Part shown: piece by piece, positions 34,022 to 46,458 of the stretch | Position numbering within the stretch: position 1 is the first letter of the stretch | Layout of the letters: every line of letters starts with the position of its first letter | From: Agelas oroides | Taxonomy: Eukaryota; Porifera; Demospongiae; Agelasida; Agelasidae | DNA: 64,000 bases | Reading direction: 5' to 3' | NCBI GenBank assembly: GCA_949130485.1 | Contig: OX422201.1 | Coordinates: 4,004,516 to 4,068,515 of the forward strand | The notes under the pieces: model-generated | Seen by the model: only the letters and a program-made list of their open reading frames with translations | Database searches by the model: none | Told to the model about the DNA's origin: nothing | Translations under genes and position numbers: made by a program

Positions 34022-36780
34022 CTGCAAGTAGAGCCAGCTCTGGAAGAGAGGTACGTAAAGTAACTGACTTCAAAATAAACAAACCTCAGCCATATGGTAC
34101 GGGTCATGATGGCTAGGGCTCTCTCACAGTCTTACACCATATCATACTTAGTTGTTGTGTGACAAAGACATATATAAAAACAGTTACAAATTTTCTCACA
34201 CTTTTTACCTCTACATAAACTAGCATACAAACTGGCATGCACAAATGCATGAGGTAGCCTCATTGAGTGGAAGGGATGAATGGCTTGGAATGTAAATGCG
34301 GAAAGTGAATGTATGTATCACCAGGCTAGACTGGCTCCTGGTAGGTGCTCCATCATCTCCCTACTACATTGTCTATGACCACAATAATAATAATAATACA
34401 AGCAAAATGAAGCTACGTACATATATAGAAGTAAAAAGTGCTGAAATGGGCACATTAACTAGTGTCCTGACCGTGACAAGGTGCATAAAATCAAAAATAC
34501 TTTTGGGTTTCAATACGTAGCTCTACATACTTGCATACTGTACTGCAGGATGTTGAGACTGAAAATACACACAGATAAGTTGTGCTAGCAATTAAGTGTT
34601 GGTTGCAACAGTTCACGAGCAGAATACTGTAGTTAGCCTTGTTCCCAGGCCCACACCCAGCAAAATCCTGAAAAACTGGGCAGGGGCCATGGGAACACTG
34701 CATGTCTTTTTGGCCACACATGCACTAAGGGTACTGCAACTTGTACTTAGTCCTTTGCCCACATCCTTCTGGATCATCCCTATTTATGAACATCCCATGT
34801 GATGGACATGGGCAGAAGCAGCACACTTGGCTTATGGTGGTAACTTCATGAAGGTACATACATAAGATTTTTTGTTTATATCCAGCATTGATGTACTCAT
34901 TCATATAAATATAAGTGGCAGATGTAAATGGTATCGTTATGAAACTTTTACACTGATGTCCACCAATACCACCCTGGCTTGTGCAATATCTCAAGTACAA
35001 TGGCAGTAAGCAGATTTCTCAGCTGAAACAAGGAGTGCCTGTAGAGGTTGAGCTGCTACATTACATAGGGTTGGACTTGGCTATAGCTACTTATACGTAC
35101 CTATGTGAACAGAACCAAAACAAGTATACACATGCTTGTTTATATATGCATACCCTCCCAGCCCACTGCTTGGAGATTTGTATGAAAGGAAACCAATCGG
35201 TCTTATCAATTGAACGATATGACACTTGAATGTGAACAAGGTGTTCTCTAGTGGCTTCTGCAATCACATGAAAAAAGCTGTCACAATCACATGAAAAAAG
35301 CTGTCACAAAAAGAGAACTAGATTGGCTGACTTCTCGTGGTTCCCCTTTACGTGATACAAATTCATAAGACATGAATTCATAAAAAATATGCATCTTGGA
35401 TTACACGACAACATATGGGTTTGTTTTTACTGGCAATAACTTGTTTTTATTGCTAATCATGTTACTAAAGTACCCCTTCCCCCTTCTCCCCACATAGAGT
35501 GAATACCAGAACCCCAAACAGAAGTATTAACTTGGAATGAGAGCTATTTGGTATGCTTTCACAGGTTTCAAGAGTTCGGTCAAGGTCAAAGGTCAACAGT
35601 ACAGGGACAGGTCATTCAGTTTTCATAAATATGTAGCTGTTTTAGCTTCAAAACAATGAAACCACATGAATCCAATGGCACAATCTGGGAATGTCCCCTC
35701 CTCCCAGCTTCTGGACAAATGACTAGCCTAGATTACGTAAACATAGTTTTCATTCTTCACTAAAACTCAGCAAAGGATCACAGATTGCTGCACCCTTAGT
35801 ATAGTAAATTGCAAAATAAAAGGACAAATGTAAGGAGCTTCCCAAATATTTGAGACATGTCCCCAGCTCCCCCTGCATGCTACACCAGGCTAGCCTCATT
35901 CCCAGGCCTTGCGCATTCGTCGATTGCAATATGAAATTCGTGCAGCAGGCCTGGTACACTTTATCACGTGTGCCGCAGACATATTTTTTTACGTCCCTCC
36001 CAGCAGGTAGATATAGAGCAAATATCGTCGTGTTGCAGAGGTAAGAACAATGGAGTTGGAAGAACCTGAAACAGGTCATGCACATACGATAGACTATAAT
36101 AGCAAACTTGAGCTGAAGAAGACGACAAGCTGGAACCCAAGTTCGACCTAGTAACACAATGGGGCCAAGGTATCTGAATTTGAATGTCTATTTGCCAGCT
36201 AAATATGGCAGCTTGTGCTCTTTTGCTGCCAAAATTTTTAGCACATAGGTAAGTTCACACATAAAGGTCATTTGCATGTCACCTGTAGAAGCATTTGCAA
36301 CCAGGATCAAGATTTTTGATTGTCAAAAAGTGTGCTTGATTGCTTGATCATTCATCTCTCGATCGCTTGATATTTTAATGGATCAAAGGTCAAATTGTAG
36401 CAGTGTGTTCTTGATCTGTTGATTTTCGCAGTTCAGAGGTCACCTTGATCCCTTGATCGGCTCACAAAAAGGGCTTTGATCGCTTGATTCAATTTCATCC
36501 CGTTCACAAACGCTCATACATGTGACTACTTGACACAGCATGAGTATCTGACTTACAAGTCCAACCCATGTGTAGTAGCTGCAAGCATGCTGACTGCTCC
36601 CCATCCCAGGGAGGAAGAGGCCTTAGCTTCACCCTGTTTCCTGGTTATGGTGGTAGTAACCACTGGGCTCTGCGTAGCACTAAACCTCCGCCTCACAGTC
36701 GCCATGTTAATGTTGCTACCAGCGGTGCGGTCATACTTATGTCGTCATGAAGTCCAACTTCCGGTCCGCGCGCGTTGGTG
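34022..36780. other. Stretch without supported gene
   Basis: An (AAT)n tract lies at 34382-34397. One-sided ends of the TAGCCTTGTTCCCAGGC family lie at 34637 and 35890. An open minus segment at 34725-35000 has no matching splice partner. 36290-36490 is rich in TTGATC. Confidence 0.5.
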
Positions 36781-36787
36781 TATAAAT
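36781..36787 (+). promoter_or_regulatory. TATA-like motif upstream of the dispanin gene
   Basis: TATAAAT lies 71 bp before the ATG, in a CpG-containing stretch (CCGGTCCGCGCGCG). It could direct initiation about 40 bp before the start codon. Confidence 0.4.
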
Positions 36788-36851
36788 GATAACGTGCGCT
36801 CTTCCTATCATCATTCATGCCTTGCGATTGGATTTAGAAAAAAACGCCACC

Positions 36852-39800
36852 ATGGATTCAAAGCTTCCCGAGTACCAGCCAGTATCAACCGAACTACAAA
36901 CACAGCCTCCGGATCCTGCAATCGTTGTACCGGTGAGTACTTTAGAAATTTTCCTCTCGCGACAGAGGCTATTTCTTCACCATGTATGGATGTACCGTAC
37001 CAAATTGGGTACTTGCCTAAATTAGGTACTTTTCTACAATCACTTATAAGATATGCAAATATTGTGCAAAATAAAAAAATCTGCACTGCAGCACAGTAAC
37101 TCCTATTGCTCAAGCTATTCAGAAAATCGAAATGCTACGTAAGCACAGACGCACTAACCGGACGGCGGCGCAGGGCCGAGCGGAAGCATGTGTGACGGCT
37201 CAGTATAATGTTGCCAGCATAAATTATCAGACGCATTCAATGATGATACAGGCGGCTTATATTGGGAAGTATCAGGTGATACAGAAATATGGCAGGTGAT
37301 AGAGTAATATAATTATGATTTAATTGCTGTAACTAGTTTGACAATAACAAAGGTACCGGTCAAGGTCATGAGACAATGCATGATAATAGCCAATACAGTA
37401 TAAGACAATGATAGTAACCAGACAGTCAGGGTCGTCAGGATCGTGACACATGACGCGCGTACTATATTATCCATGGCGGAAGCACTCGCCTCTTCAAATT
37501 CGCTCCGGGTCGCCGACGCTGCACTCTGGCGGTAGCCCTCACATGTTTCATGTATACGCATGTACCTTATTAAATGTTTAATACTCACGCACTAAATTTA
37601 GCGATTTTAGCGATCAGAGTCATTATCGCTAAAATAAGTACTCGCAATTAGAGTCACTAAGTGTTTGATATGTTGAATTGATTTTGGTTTTTGTTAAAAA
37701 CAAAAAACGCTAAAATTAATACACGCTAAACGAGGTGTACTCAAGATCGATCTTAGTGAACTATTTGAGTGCGCTCATATGGCCGCAAGCAAACATACAT
37801 ACACATATGCACAATGCAGTCCCGCTAGTATGGGACTCGCTCAGGCTCGCCCCAATAAAGTACAGTGAAATTACCAACCATACGTAGCGATGTCGGGGTG
37901 AAAATCAAAATTCGTTTATCACAACAACAACCTATATTTTTGAAAAGAGCATAATATGGCGATTCCAACGGTACCCATATCAATGGGATTGGGTGAATAC
38001 AGCAAGCGGTACGGTCTTCGAAATGTAACTGGTTTACCAAATTTTTTCTACGTCATTTTAGCGCAATATTCCGGTCACTACCTTTCCGGAAGCCGCTGTA
38101 AGCCCGATCAGAATGAAACTCGCTGTGAAAGATAGTCTGTACCTATTCAGTCCAATGAAGGTTGTGGATTTTAGATATCTAGTATAATCCTTGCACTAGG
38201 CTTGATAAATGCTTAAAAAACGGCATTTTGTGGCCATAAATAGTTGCATTTCCGGGGAAGTTGGAGTAAGATTCCAATCAAAAACCTGTACCATCCCATT
38301 GGGCAACTACTCTAGTATACAGAACTGGTTGTGCTTTGTTGAATATTAAAGTAGCTGTGAGCAGCATTACAAAATGTCTTAATACTTCAACAATTTGCAG
38401 AAAAGTAGCGAGATGTGACAAAAAATTGTGTGCAGCTCTGATCGAGGCGGATATTTTTAACAAAGCTGTACAAGGAAATATACCCAAGCCTCTAAGGAAC
38501 CTCTATACTAAATTTGATGTGAATACATTAAGACTTTGTGGAAAAACGGCCTGGGTAGAAGAGCATTTGCATACTCTTGGAAACTCTGACATCGCTACCA
38601 TACGGTAGCGATGTCGGGGTGAAAATTTTGTTATCACAACAACAACCATCATTTTTGGAAAGAGCATGAAATGGCGATTCCAACAGTACCCATATCAATG
38701 AGACTGAATGAATACAGCAAAACATTTTCTACGTCATTTTAGCGGTCACTACTTTTCCGGAAGCGACTGTAAGCCCGGTCAGAATGAAACTGGCTGTGAA
38801 GGACAGTCTGTACCAATTCAGTCCAATGAAGGTTGCTCTCTAGTATAATACTCGTATTAGGCTTAACCCTTGAACTGCGGATGTCGCATTTATGCGACAA
38901 AGTAGCTAGGTCGCGCTTACCGCGCGAAGCTAAAAAGCTTAGTGAGACTTTGAGGTGAACCCTGACTGTTAAGTCTAGGCCACACCTTTCCACTTACATC
39001 ACTATTCAGGAAAGCCAGGAAGGGGCGGTACTAGTTCGTGAGTGACAGTGGAATTGACAAGGGCTGCCACACACAAAGCTTTCTCTCGAACGAAGGAAGC
39101 AAACGGCCTCCAGTTTTCACTTACAATGAAAGTGTTACCTTCGACTAACTTGAAAATGGGCTCAATTTGTCAAGGCAGTAAGTATCAAGTGGGATAATCG
39201 GTACTGTTTCAAGTCGCTAGAAGCTACGATGTATGGCGGCAGAAAATGACTTCAAACAAGTAGAAAATCGCTTAGTTAGCGGTAGTCAGGTACTTAGGTA
39301 AACTATTCCAGTTACACAGTATTTACACAAATCACGCCACTGTTACTGCCCAAGTCTAGCTAGCAACGCTTGCCACTTGACCTTTTAATAACGCTAATAT
39401 TGAACCACTTCCGCATTAATAAACCATAACTAGTAACTACTTCCGCTTATCAAGGGTTAAAAAACAGCATTTTGTGTCCATAAATAGTTCCAGAGAAGTT
39501 GGAGCAAGATTCCAATAAAAAACCTGTACCATCCCATTGTACAACTACTCGAGTATACAGAACTGGTTGTGCTTTGAAGTAACTGAGAGCAGCATCAGAA
39601 AATGTCTTATACTTCAACAATTTGCAGAAAAGTAAAAAGACAAAAAATTGTGTGTAGTTTTGATCAAGGCAGATATTTTAACAGAGCTGTGCAAACAAAT
39701 ATGCCCAAGCCTCTAAGGAAGACCTAGAGGTGTTTTCTACTAAGTCCTGTTCCATGTTTGTAGCTTTTCTAGAACCAGCAATCAAGCGACCGTTACCAAC

Positions 39801-41528
39801 CCCGCCCACCAACGCAAAGCGTTTGGACTGCCGATACTGCGAGAGGTTTTTGATAATTCCTGGATATGTTTTATTTTCCTAATCTTTGGTTTTTATAGCT
39901 TGCTTACCATCAGAGATAGACAGTGCCGAAAGTTAGCCGCTACGTTCGAAAAGCCGAATCAGCAAATTTACTTCCGTTTGCGCGGTGACGGTGTGAAGTG
40001 AAAATAGGTATCCCCAAATATACGCATCCCTGATGCGTATTTTCACGTAAAAATAGGCATCGGAATCATATTCAGAATTCATATTCGGAATCATAGTGTT
40101 TATTCAGATCAGTTTAGCTGTGCTGTGGCATGCTGTCACCGTGAATCAGTGGCACCAAGTTTCTTGAAGCCACCTGTTAATTTAACTTTCTCCTTCCCGC
40201 GGGCTTTATACAGCTGTCCCATGTAACCTGATAGTGGTATAAAGTGTGTGGGAAGACAGTGCACTACCCTCATTTCCAGAATTGTGATTGTGTGAGGCCC
40301 ATGCAAGCCTGAGAGCCTGAGATTGAGCTAGCTGGGGGATTCCTTCCAAATCTAACAGTCTTGGATTTGGTCAATTGTCTCCACATATATGTGGTAGTTT
40401 TGGGGTATACATGGTGTATACCCATACATTTTGATTAATCATTGAACTTTTCTTGTTTGACTTGACACAGCCTACGCAGGCCCAGACCCAGACTCTTATA
40501 ACAGCAGAACACCAATATGTGGCCAGGCCAAACAACTTCATGGCACTCTCTGCAATTGCCCTCTTCTGCTGTTTTTGCTGGCCAGCATTCATATTTGCAA
40601 TCATATCAATGATATACAGTGCTCAGGTATTAGCTCTATAATGTAATCTAGTGAAATCTTGGAAATAATTTTGATTACAGATTTAACTACAAAGGGTGCT
40701 GAGTTTACCGGTATAAAGATTATATTGCAGATCGGCCTGATTCTGACTCAAGAATAGTTAATGATGCCACATGACCATGATGGTGCTATTAAGATTCATT
40801 GGGTTGTTACATTTTTGTAATGGAGGCAACCGGAATGAACAAGAGGGGCTTGTCCCTTTGATGTGATGTGCGACCCATTGTAGTGGCCTGGCGGCACTTT
40901 CATGTGGCTGGGCGGAACCAAAAATTCACTAAGAAGATTTTTTAGCTCGTTGAATGTGAGAGCCTTGGAGAGGGTAGCTACAAATTTATAAATTAGCTGA
41001 GGAACTGAAAATTGAATTTTTCTGACTAGCAAGGCACCTTCAGCACTGCAACCCCCCTCTTCCAAACTGTTATAATCTTGGCCATAGAGCATTTCCTATT
41101 CTCATAATGACAGTTTTTCTGACCCTTGGAAAGTTCGTTAATGCACACATGCACATATGTGACCATGTTGCATGGCCTCCTCCAGTACTGCCACAATGTA
41201 ACTGAACAGTAAAATATCCTCTGTGCAGAAACAATTGTACAGCCAGTGGTAAATGTCGGGTACTTCTTACAAACATGCAATGATTGTTCACAGTTACAAC
41301 GATTCAATACCTTTCAGTAGTGACCTTAGCTGCATAGGGTATAACTTTATTATCATCCTTTTCATGTAGGTTGATTTGGCGTGGGAGCTTGGTCATCGTG
41401 AGGGGGCTAAGAGAGCATCGGCATATTCCAGGAATCTGGGAATTTTAGCTATTATCACTGGAGTACTGACACTGTTGTTCACAATTGTTTTGAATCTGGT
41501 ACTCATTTATGGAATTCGGTATCAGTAG
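36852..41528 (+). CDS. CD225/dispanin (IFITM-like) two-pass membrane protein, complete, three exons
   Basis: Exons 36852-36932, 40471-40626 and 41370-41528 (TAG) join in phase 0 with GT-AG introns of 3538 and 743 bp, giving 131 residues. The ATG lies in GCCACCATGG, an ideal start context. Residues 1-45 form a Pro/Gln-rich cytoplasmic tail. Residues 50-77 are hydrophobic (FMALSAIALFCCFCWPAFIF), then a polar loop with AWELGHREGAKRASAYSR, then a second hydrophobic segment (NLGILAIITGVLTLLF) and a short C-terminus. This intramembrane segment, cysteines, (G)AxxxSxxAR-like loop and transmembrane order define CD225/dispanin proteins, which act at plasma or endosomal membranes; vertebrate relatives include IFITM and PRRT proteins. 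The exact cellular role here is unknown. Intron 1 contains several mobile elements. Confidence 0.88.
37300..37857. mobile_element. GGGGCGAGCC-family element, right end clear
   Basis: Ends with GACTCGCTCAGGCTCGCCCC at 37857 and shares TCGCCGACGCTGCACTCTGG and ATGGCCGCAAGCAAAC with 21770-21905. The left boundary is not defined. It lies in dispanin intron 1. Confidence 0.5.
37881..38600. repeat. 720-bp repeat with TAGCGATGTC inverted ends, first of two tandem copies
   Basis: Begins TACGTAGCGATGTCGGGGTG and ends with TGACATCGCTACCA. A second copy starts at 38601 in the same orientation. The 90-codon ORF at 38336-38608 lies inside; it has no recognisable domain and is degraded in copy two. Confidence 0.75.
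38601..39716. repeat. Second copy of the TAGCGATGTC repeat, interrupted and truncated
   Basis: Homology to 37881-38490 resumes after 39459 and ends near ATGCCCAAGCCTCTAAGGAA. The interruption is the TTAA-flanked element. Confidence 0.75.
38867..39455. mobile_element. 589-bp piggyBac-like MITE, TTAA target duplication
   Basis: Starts CCCTTGAACTGCGGATGTCG, ends TCAAGGG, flanked on both sides by TTAA (38863-38866 and 39456-39459). The CCCTTGA terminus, the TTAA target and the nearby GTCGCATTTATGCGAC palindrome are hallmarks of piggyBac-group elements. No ORF. Its absence from the sister tandem copy proves insertion. Confidence 0.85.
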
Positions 41529-42435
41529 TGCTGTTTTCTCATTTGTTTCGGTGAGACTATCACCAATCAGTAACATGTCTATAATTGACTGCAACACTTT
41601 ATACATTGTTTCTGGCCTTTTATACCCAGAGAGTATACAAACAAGGTAGAGTTGATATGAAAATCTTGTACTATACTTTTCATGCTATACAACATCCACT
41701 GTGGTGGATCTGCATGGTTGTGTTTTATTATGCCAACAACTCACTGCCAAAAAAGTTAATGCTGATTTAGAACAACCCATGGGTGGTTACTCAAGTTTCA
41801 CTGTACTCACTATACAAGGTATCTGAGAATGAGGCTATGGACCAGTGTGTGCAAACCTTTGCTACCAATGCTGTGGCTCCTGAAGCACAATTACAGAACT
41901 TAGCGACAATACGAACTATCCTCGAGAGGAGCCTGGGTACAGCTGATGTGCTTCAGGGGCCACCACATCCGGCATCGCACACCCCCGTCCATACCTTGTT
42001 CGGAGCGTTCTCCGCCCGCAGCACGAAATTCGCTTACTACAAGCGACGAAGGCTTCGGAAGCTCAGCAACGACGCTACGAGTCGGTCCGCTTTCTAGCAC
42101 GATACAGCTTTCTCCACCGTCGGGCTGGCCTCAACGAAGCACGGGCGAAGCGACGATGCAGGTCGATTTGGTACACCCATAGATAATGAGCTAACTTCGC
42201 ATCCGGGGTGGGCGCTTGCGCGGGGATAGTTGAACCATTTAAGCACCTCCTCCATGTAATCGCCCACCCCCAATTTTTGGTGCTTGAGTTGCGAGCGCCC
42301 ATAGGCGCTTGCCCGGGACATATACGGTAAGTGAAATAATCACAGGGCGAAGAATGTAATTTCCCATCTGTCGAAATTTGACATTTCATTGACCGTTTTC
42401 CACCAATCCTGTAGAGGACAGAGCCAAATGTTGGA
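41529..42435. other. 3' flank of the dispanin gene; GC-rich open segment
   Basis: 41780-42100 is open in several frames and CpG-richer than its surroundings. It contains no motif I recognise and is probably transposon-derived. No gene supported. Confidence 0.45.
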
Positions 42436-43220
42436 TATCAATCAATCAATCAATCCTTATTGTCACCTGCAGGAGCGCAGCCAGCCCATGAGGGCTTATG
42501 AGACACTGTAGCTACTAAGTATGATACATAAAAGTATACAGAAATGAAAAATGGAGTTCACTAAAGAGTGTTCATTATCAAAATAGACATGAAGGAGTGA
42601 GAGAGGAAAATGTCTTCTTCTTCTTCTTTTATTTTTATTTTTATTTTTTATTTTTTATTTGGCACTAGAGCCTGGGGATCCAACCACACATGATAAAAGG
42701 TACAAAAATGTAAATTATAGGAGGATGCTGTTTTGATTGTTCAAGCATATGTAGTTCGGAAGAAAGTACAGCCATCTGATTGTTCAGTTACATCAAATTG
42801 TATCAGAGAGTTGGTACTTTTCAGCTTGTAGGAGTCAAGACAATGTTCTCTACATTGCCATGAAGACTGGTGTACAGTGGTTGCTGTCCAGTGTAAAGAG
42901 ATCCTTGGAGCCGACTAGCACCAATTGTCAAAGTCACTCCAACTTGATGATGGATTTGGCTTTCTGTTGCAACTTTTCCTCTATTGTATAGTGTAGCCCC
43001 AGTCGACTGGGGGTAATAGGTGAGGGTGGAGTTAAAGAGGTTCAAAGGGTGAGGGGAAAGATTTGGAGGGCGAACCAGTGACAGAATAATGTAATGGCAG
43101 GGCTAAAGATAAGGATTGCAGTAGAAATATGATTCAAAAGAACATAAAAGAGCATAAGAACGTACAGAACATGCAAGGAACATAAAAAGTGTGGGACCCA
43201 GGATAGTGCTGGCCTTTTAT

Positions 43221-43252
<32 letters not shown>

Positions 43253-45723
43253 GTTATGAAAGCAGAAGGACAGAGTCGACAAAGAGAAGTGAAGTGGGGA
43301 GGGGGGAAGAAGTAGAGTGGATGCATAGTCCAAGGGAGTACATAAACAAAATGAAGTGCAGGAGTGCTAAGTACATAGTAACTAGTGTACAGCTCTTATC
43401 TTAGAGGGAGTCCAGCAAATTATACGATCTCCACCGTTTGGAAACATACCTAAGTAAGCATCAGAGATGTGTATGTATGTGGGAGAGAGAAGCACTTGCA
43501 AGGACAGGTTAAGTTTTACAAAGTTAGAAGATAGTACAGTAAAGCAAGACAAAAATGAGGATTGAATGGTAGAAAGGTAAAGAGGATATAGACCAAGAAA
43601 CAAAGGCTGTTAAAATACAGTGAAAACAGACCTCATTAGTCAACAATGATTCAGTTGAGGATGTAATACTCTATGAACTGTTGTACAATAAATTTTTTAC
43701 ATATGATAAATTCCATGAGCAATGCAGTGAATGTGCTGTTGTGGATGCAGAAGGTATAGGCATTTGTCTGAAAGGGAGTATGATAAAAAGTCAGAATTGA
43801 GTGTCTGAATGTGGCAAAAGAAGTCGTTTCTCGGTTCAGTCAGAGCACGACAGTGGAACAGGAAATGCTCTTGATCTTCAATGCCATCATTGCAGAGTTT
43901 ACAAATACGCAAATGCAGAGGCGTCTTTGGGGAAGTATAACGCCCTAATTCAATTTGTAGGGGGAGACAGCCAGCCCTCAGTCCGGCCAACACCCTCCGA
44001 ACACCCAATGACAGTGATGCTCTACAATAGGGTTCAGTCTCAGGAAAATGTTTTATTTGCCTATATAGTGCAAGTTTCCCCCCACTCTCAGATGAGGAGG
44101 CCTCCACATTATTAATCGATTGAAACCAGTTATGCAAAAGCTTGTTGGCCAGTGCATCCCACAGGCTGTCATAAAATTTACTGGATTGTAGGCTATTAGG
44201 AGTAGAGACATGTAAATCTAATCCATCTAAAAGATCACTGGTATGTGAGGCCCACGTTACTTTACCTGAATTAGAAAGGCTGCGGCTCCAGAGGAAGGCT
44301 TGTTTGGGAACTCTTTCTGAGGGCATAGAGCATAGCCTAAACCAATATTTCAGCATGGTGAACTGCAGGTGTAGTTGAATGGGAGGCCAGCCTGAATCCC
44401 CAAGTAGTGCTGCTAGAGGGGCAGAAGTACCTAAGCCAAAAAAGAATCTCAACGCATTATTCTGGATTTTACCTAGAGGCTGTTATTTCCTATGAGCCCA
44501 AATATGTGCAGAGTATGTAGCTACATATGGGTATGACACAGGCATCAAACAGACAGCTAAAGACAGACAAAGGGAACCCATGAGCTGTTTTAGCCTTGGC
44601 AATCAGAACTCCTAATGCACGGTTAGCACAATCATATACTCTTTGAATAGACTCATCAGCATCCAGAAATTCATTAAGGAAGTAGCCTAGATAAAAAACA
44701 GAGTCAGATAAAGCTTTCCTCTTGTGTCGGAAGTGTATGACCTTGGTTTTGCTGGGGTTGACTTGGATTTCCCAGGTATAACACCACCTATGAACTACGT
44801 CCAGCATGGCTTGTAAATCCTCTTCCTTATCAGCATTTATTACAATGTCTTCAGCATACAGGAGAGAAGTAAAGAGTATACGTCACATTGTACTCCTTTC
44901 CCCAAAACCTTAATGTCACCCACAAGATCATTGACGAACATTGAAAACAAAGTAGGGGACAGTTTTACTCCACAGTTGATATCAAACCACTCTGAGAATT
45001 TACCATTTATTTTGACACAACTAGAAACTTGAGAGTAAAGGGCTTTAACGAGCTTAAGAAAGGGGCCACGTACACCAAACTGTGTTTGCATTTTGTCCCA
45101 CAAAAACTTTCTACAGATGGAGTCAAATGCTTTTCGAAAGTCTATAAAGCAGGCAAAAGTGGATTTACCAATTGATTTTTTGCCCTCAAGGATGGTGTTT
45201 AGAGTAAAGATATGGTCTTGGCAACTACGACCTCTACGGAAACCGTTTTGCTCTTCAGCTAACAGTTGATTATATTCTAGATTATCTGATAATCACTTAA
45301 ACGGGTGTTGAGGATAGAGCAGAGAATTTTCATTACAGAGGACTGGATTGAAATACATCTATAGTCTCCGGGTTCAAGGGACCTTCCACTGGACTTTGGT
45401 ATAGGTTGAATGATACTTTGTAGCCATTGACTAGGCACTTTCCCATGTTGAAGGCAAGTGTTAAAAAAGGAGAGCATGAACTGAACACAAAGGTCATTCT
45501 TTAAATAGGAAATATTAACGTCATCAGGACCTAATGCAGAATGACAGTTCCTATTGGATAGGGCAGACAGTATTTCTTCCTGAGTGATGGGGTCATTCAG
45601 GAAGGAATTTGTTATGTCACTCACGGCAGGAGTACTGCAGGATGGATCTACAGGGGATGCGTGCCCCCGCAGCCAAAAAATAAATAAAAAATAGCTGGGA
45701 GGTCTCTTCTTAGCTGTGATCAT
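42436..45723 (-). mobile_element. Decayed non-LTR retrotransposon (LINE), reverse transcriptase region
   Basis: Minus frames in order: 45277-45723 (LGPDDVNISYLKNDLC, VPSQWLQSIIQPIPKS: RT blocks 0-2), 44840-45280 (NGFRRGRSCQDH, CFIDFRKAFDSI, GVKLSPTLFSMFVNDL), a frameshift near 44880 with the active site read as YAED instead of YADD, 44490-44807 (VNPSKTKVIHFR), then 43697-44452 (ALLGDSGWPPIQLHLQF and a late CKLCNDGIEDQEHFLFHC zinc motif). Frameshifts and stops make it inactive and 5'-truncated. A minus-strand A24 run at 43229-43252 and an (ATTG)n tail at 42437-42455 are both candidate 3' ends, so the last 0.8 kb may be another repeat. Clade looks CR1/L2/jockey-like; not certain. Confidence 0.8.
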
Positions 45724-46158
45724 CGGCAGTAGGATTCTGATTCACATGGAGTGCTGAATGAGTAGTCTTGTTCCCAGGCTCCCGCCCAGCTGGCAGTACG
45801 TATACTGCAAACGATGGAAAACTGGGGAACGAGGCTAGTCATTTCAGACGGATTCTGCGTCGCGTATGAACTTAGCTGCGCGAACGTGCCGCAGGCAGCA
45901 CGGGCTTCGTCACAGTAAAGGAATGGCCGTCGAGTAAAAATCCTAACACAACGTTGCCTTTTTGTCAGTGAAATTTGTACGATGATGGGCAGCCGTTTTC
46001 CAAGACGTGTATTCAAAGTGCGCATGCATGTGCGCGTTTAGTCTGCGAAAAAGTGGTCGGGCCAAAACCCGACCAGCCCGACCGCTTGCTACGGCATATG
46101 ATCAGCTACATGGTCAGGGAAGTTGAACGTTGATGTTTTTCACCTCTTGTCTTTTCAG
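45724..46158. other. Short spacer with one family hairpin
   Basis: 45760-45838 is an imperfect palindrome with ends TAGTCTTGTTCCCAGG and GGGAACGAGGCTA. The flanks show no 9-bp duplication. Confidence 0.55.
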
Positions 46159-46458
46159 TATCTGGTGGTAGCTATGGGCCCCACTGCCAAAGTTGTTTAC
46201 AAGAAGTTGGCCTCAATGATTGTGATCAAGCACACTCAGACCTATAAAGTCAAACTGTCAACTGGCTACAATTTTCATCTGCTTCCCTCATCCATCATGT
46301 GCATAAGGGGGTCATGCTCCTCAGCAAAACATCCTGCGGCAACCCTCAAATTCCCAAAGATGCCATCAACTGTGCCCTCTGCGATAGCAGGGTGGCTGCT
46401 ATCTAAAACTCGTCAGTACATTCCAGTGGACACATTTGAACACATTTTAAACCTTTAA
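46159..46458 (+). pseudogene. Transposon ORF C-terminal fragment
   Basis: Following a TTTTCAG, the frame encodes AMGPTAKVVYKKLASMI, then HTQTYK and SIMCIRGSCSSAKH. This (G)x(A/S)xxxYKRLAS...IMCIRG-(S/A)RSS pattern is one I associate with the C-terminal tail of repetitive transposon proteins in marine invertebrates. The middle looks frameshifted relative to that pattern. Assignment is from memory only. Confidence 0.4.

Noticed and set aside
36530-37099. 189-codon plus ORF overlapping the dispanin first exon
   Set aside because: A different frame from the well-supported dispanin exon; reads through its splice donor and intron with no domain.
43801-44115. 104-codon plus ORF
   Set aside because: Shadow of the LINE reverse transcriptase frame on the minus strand.
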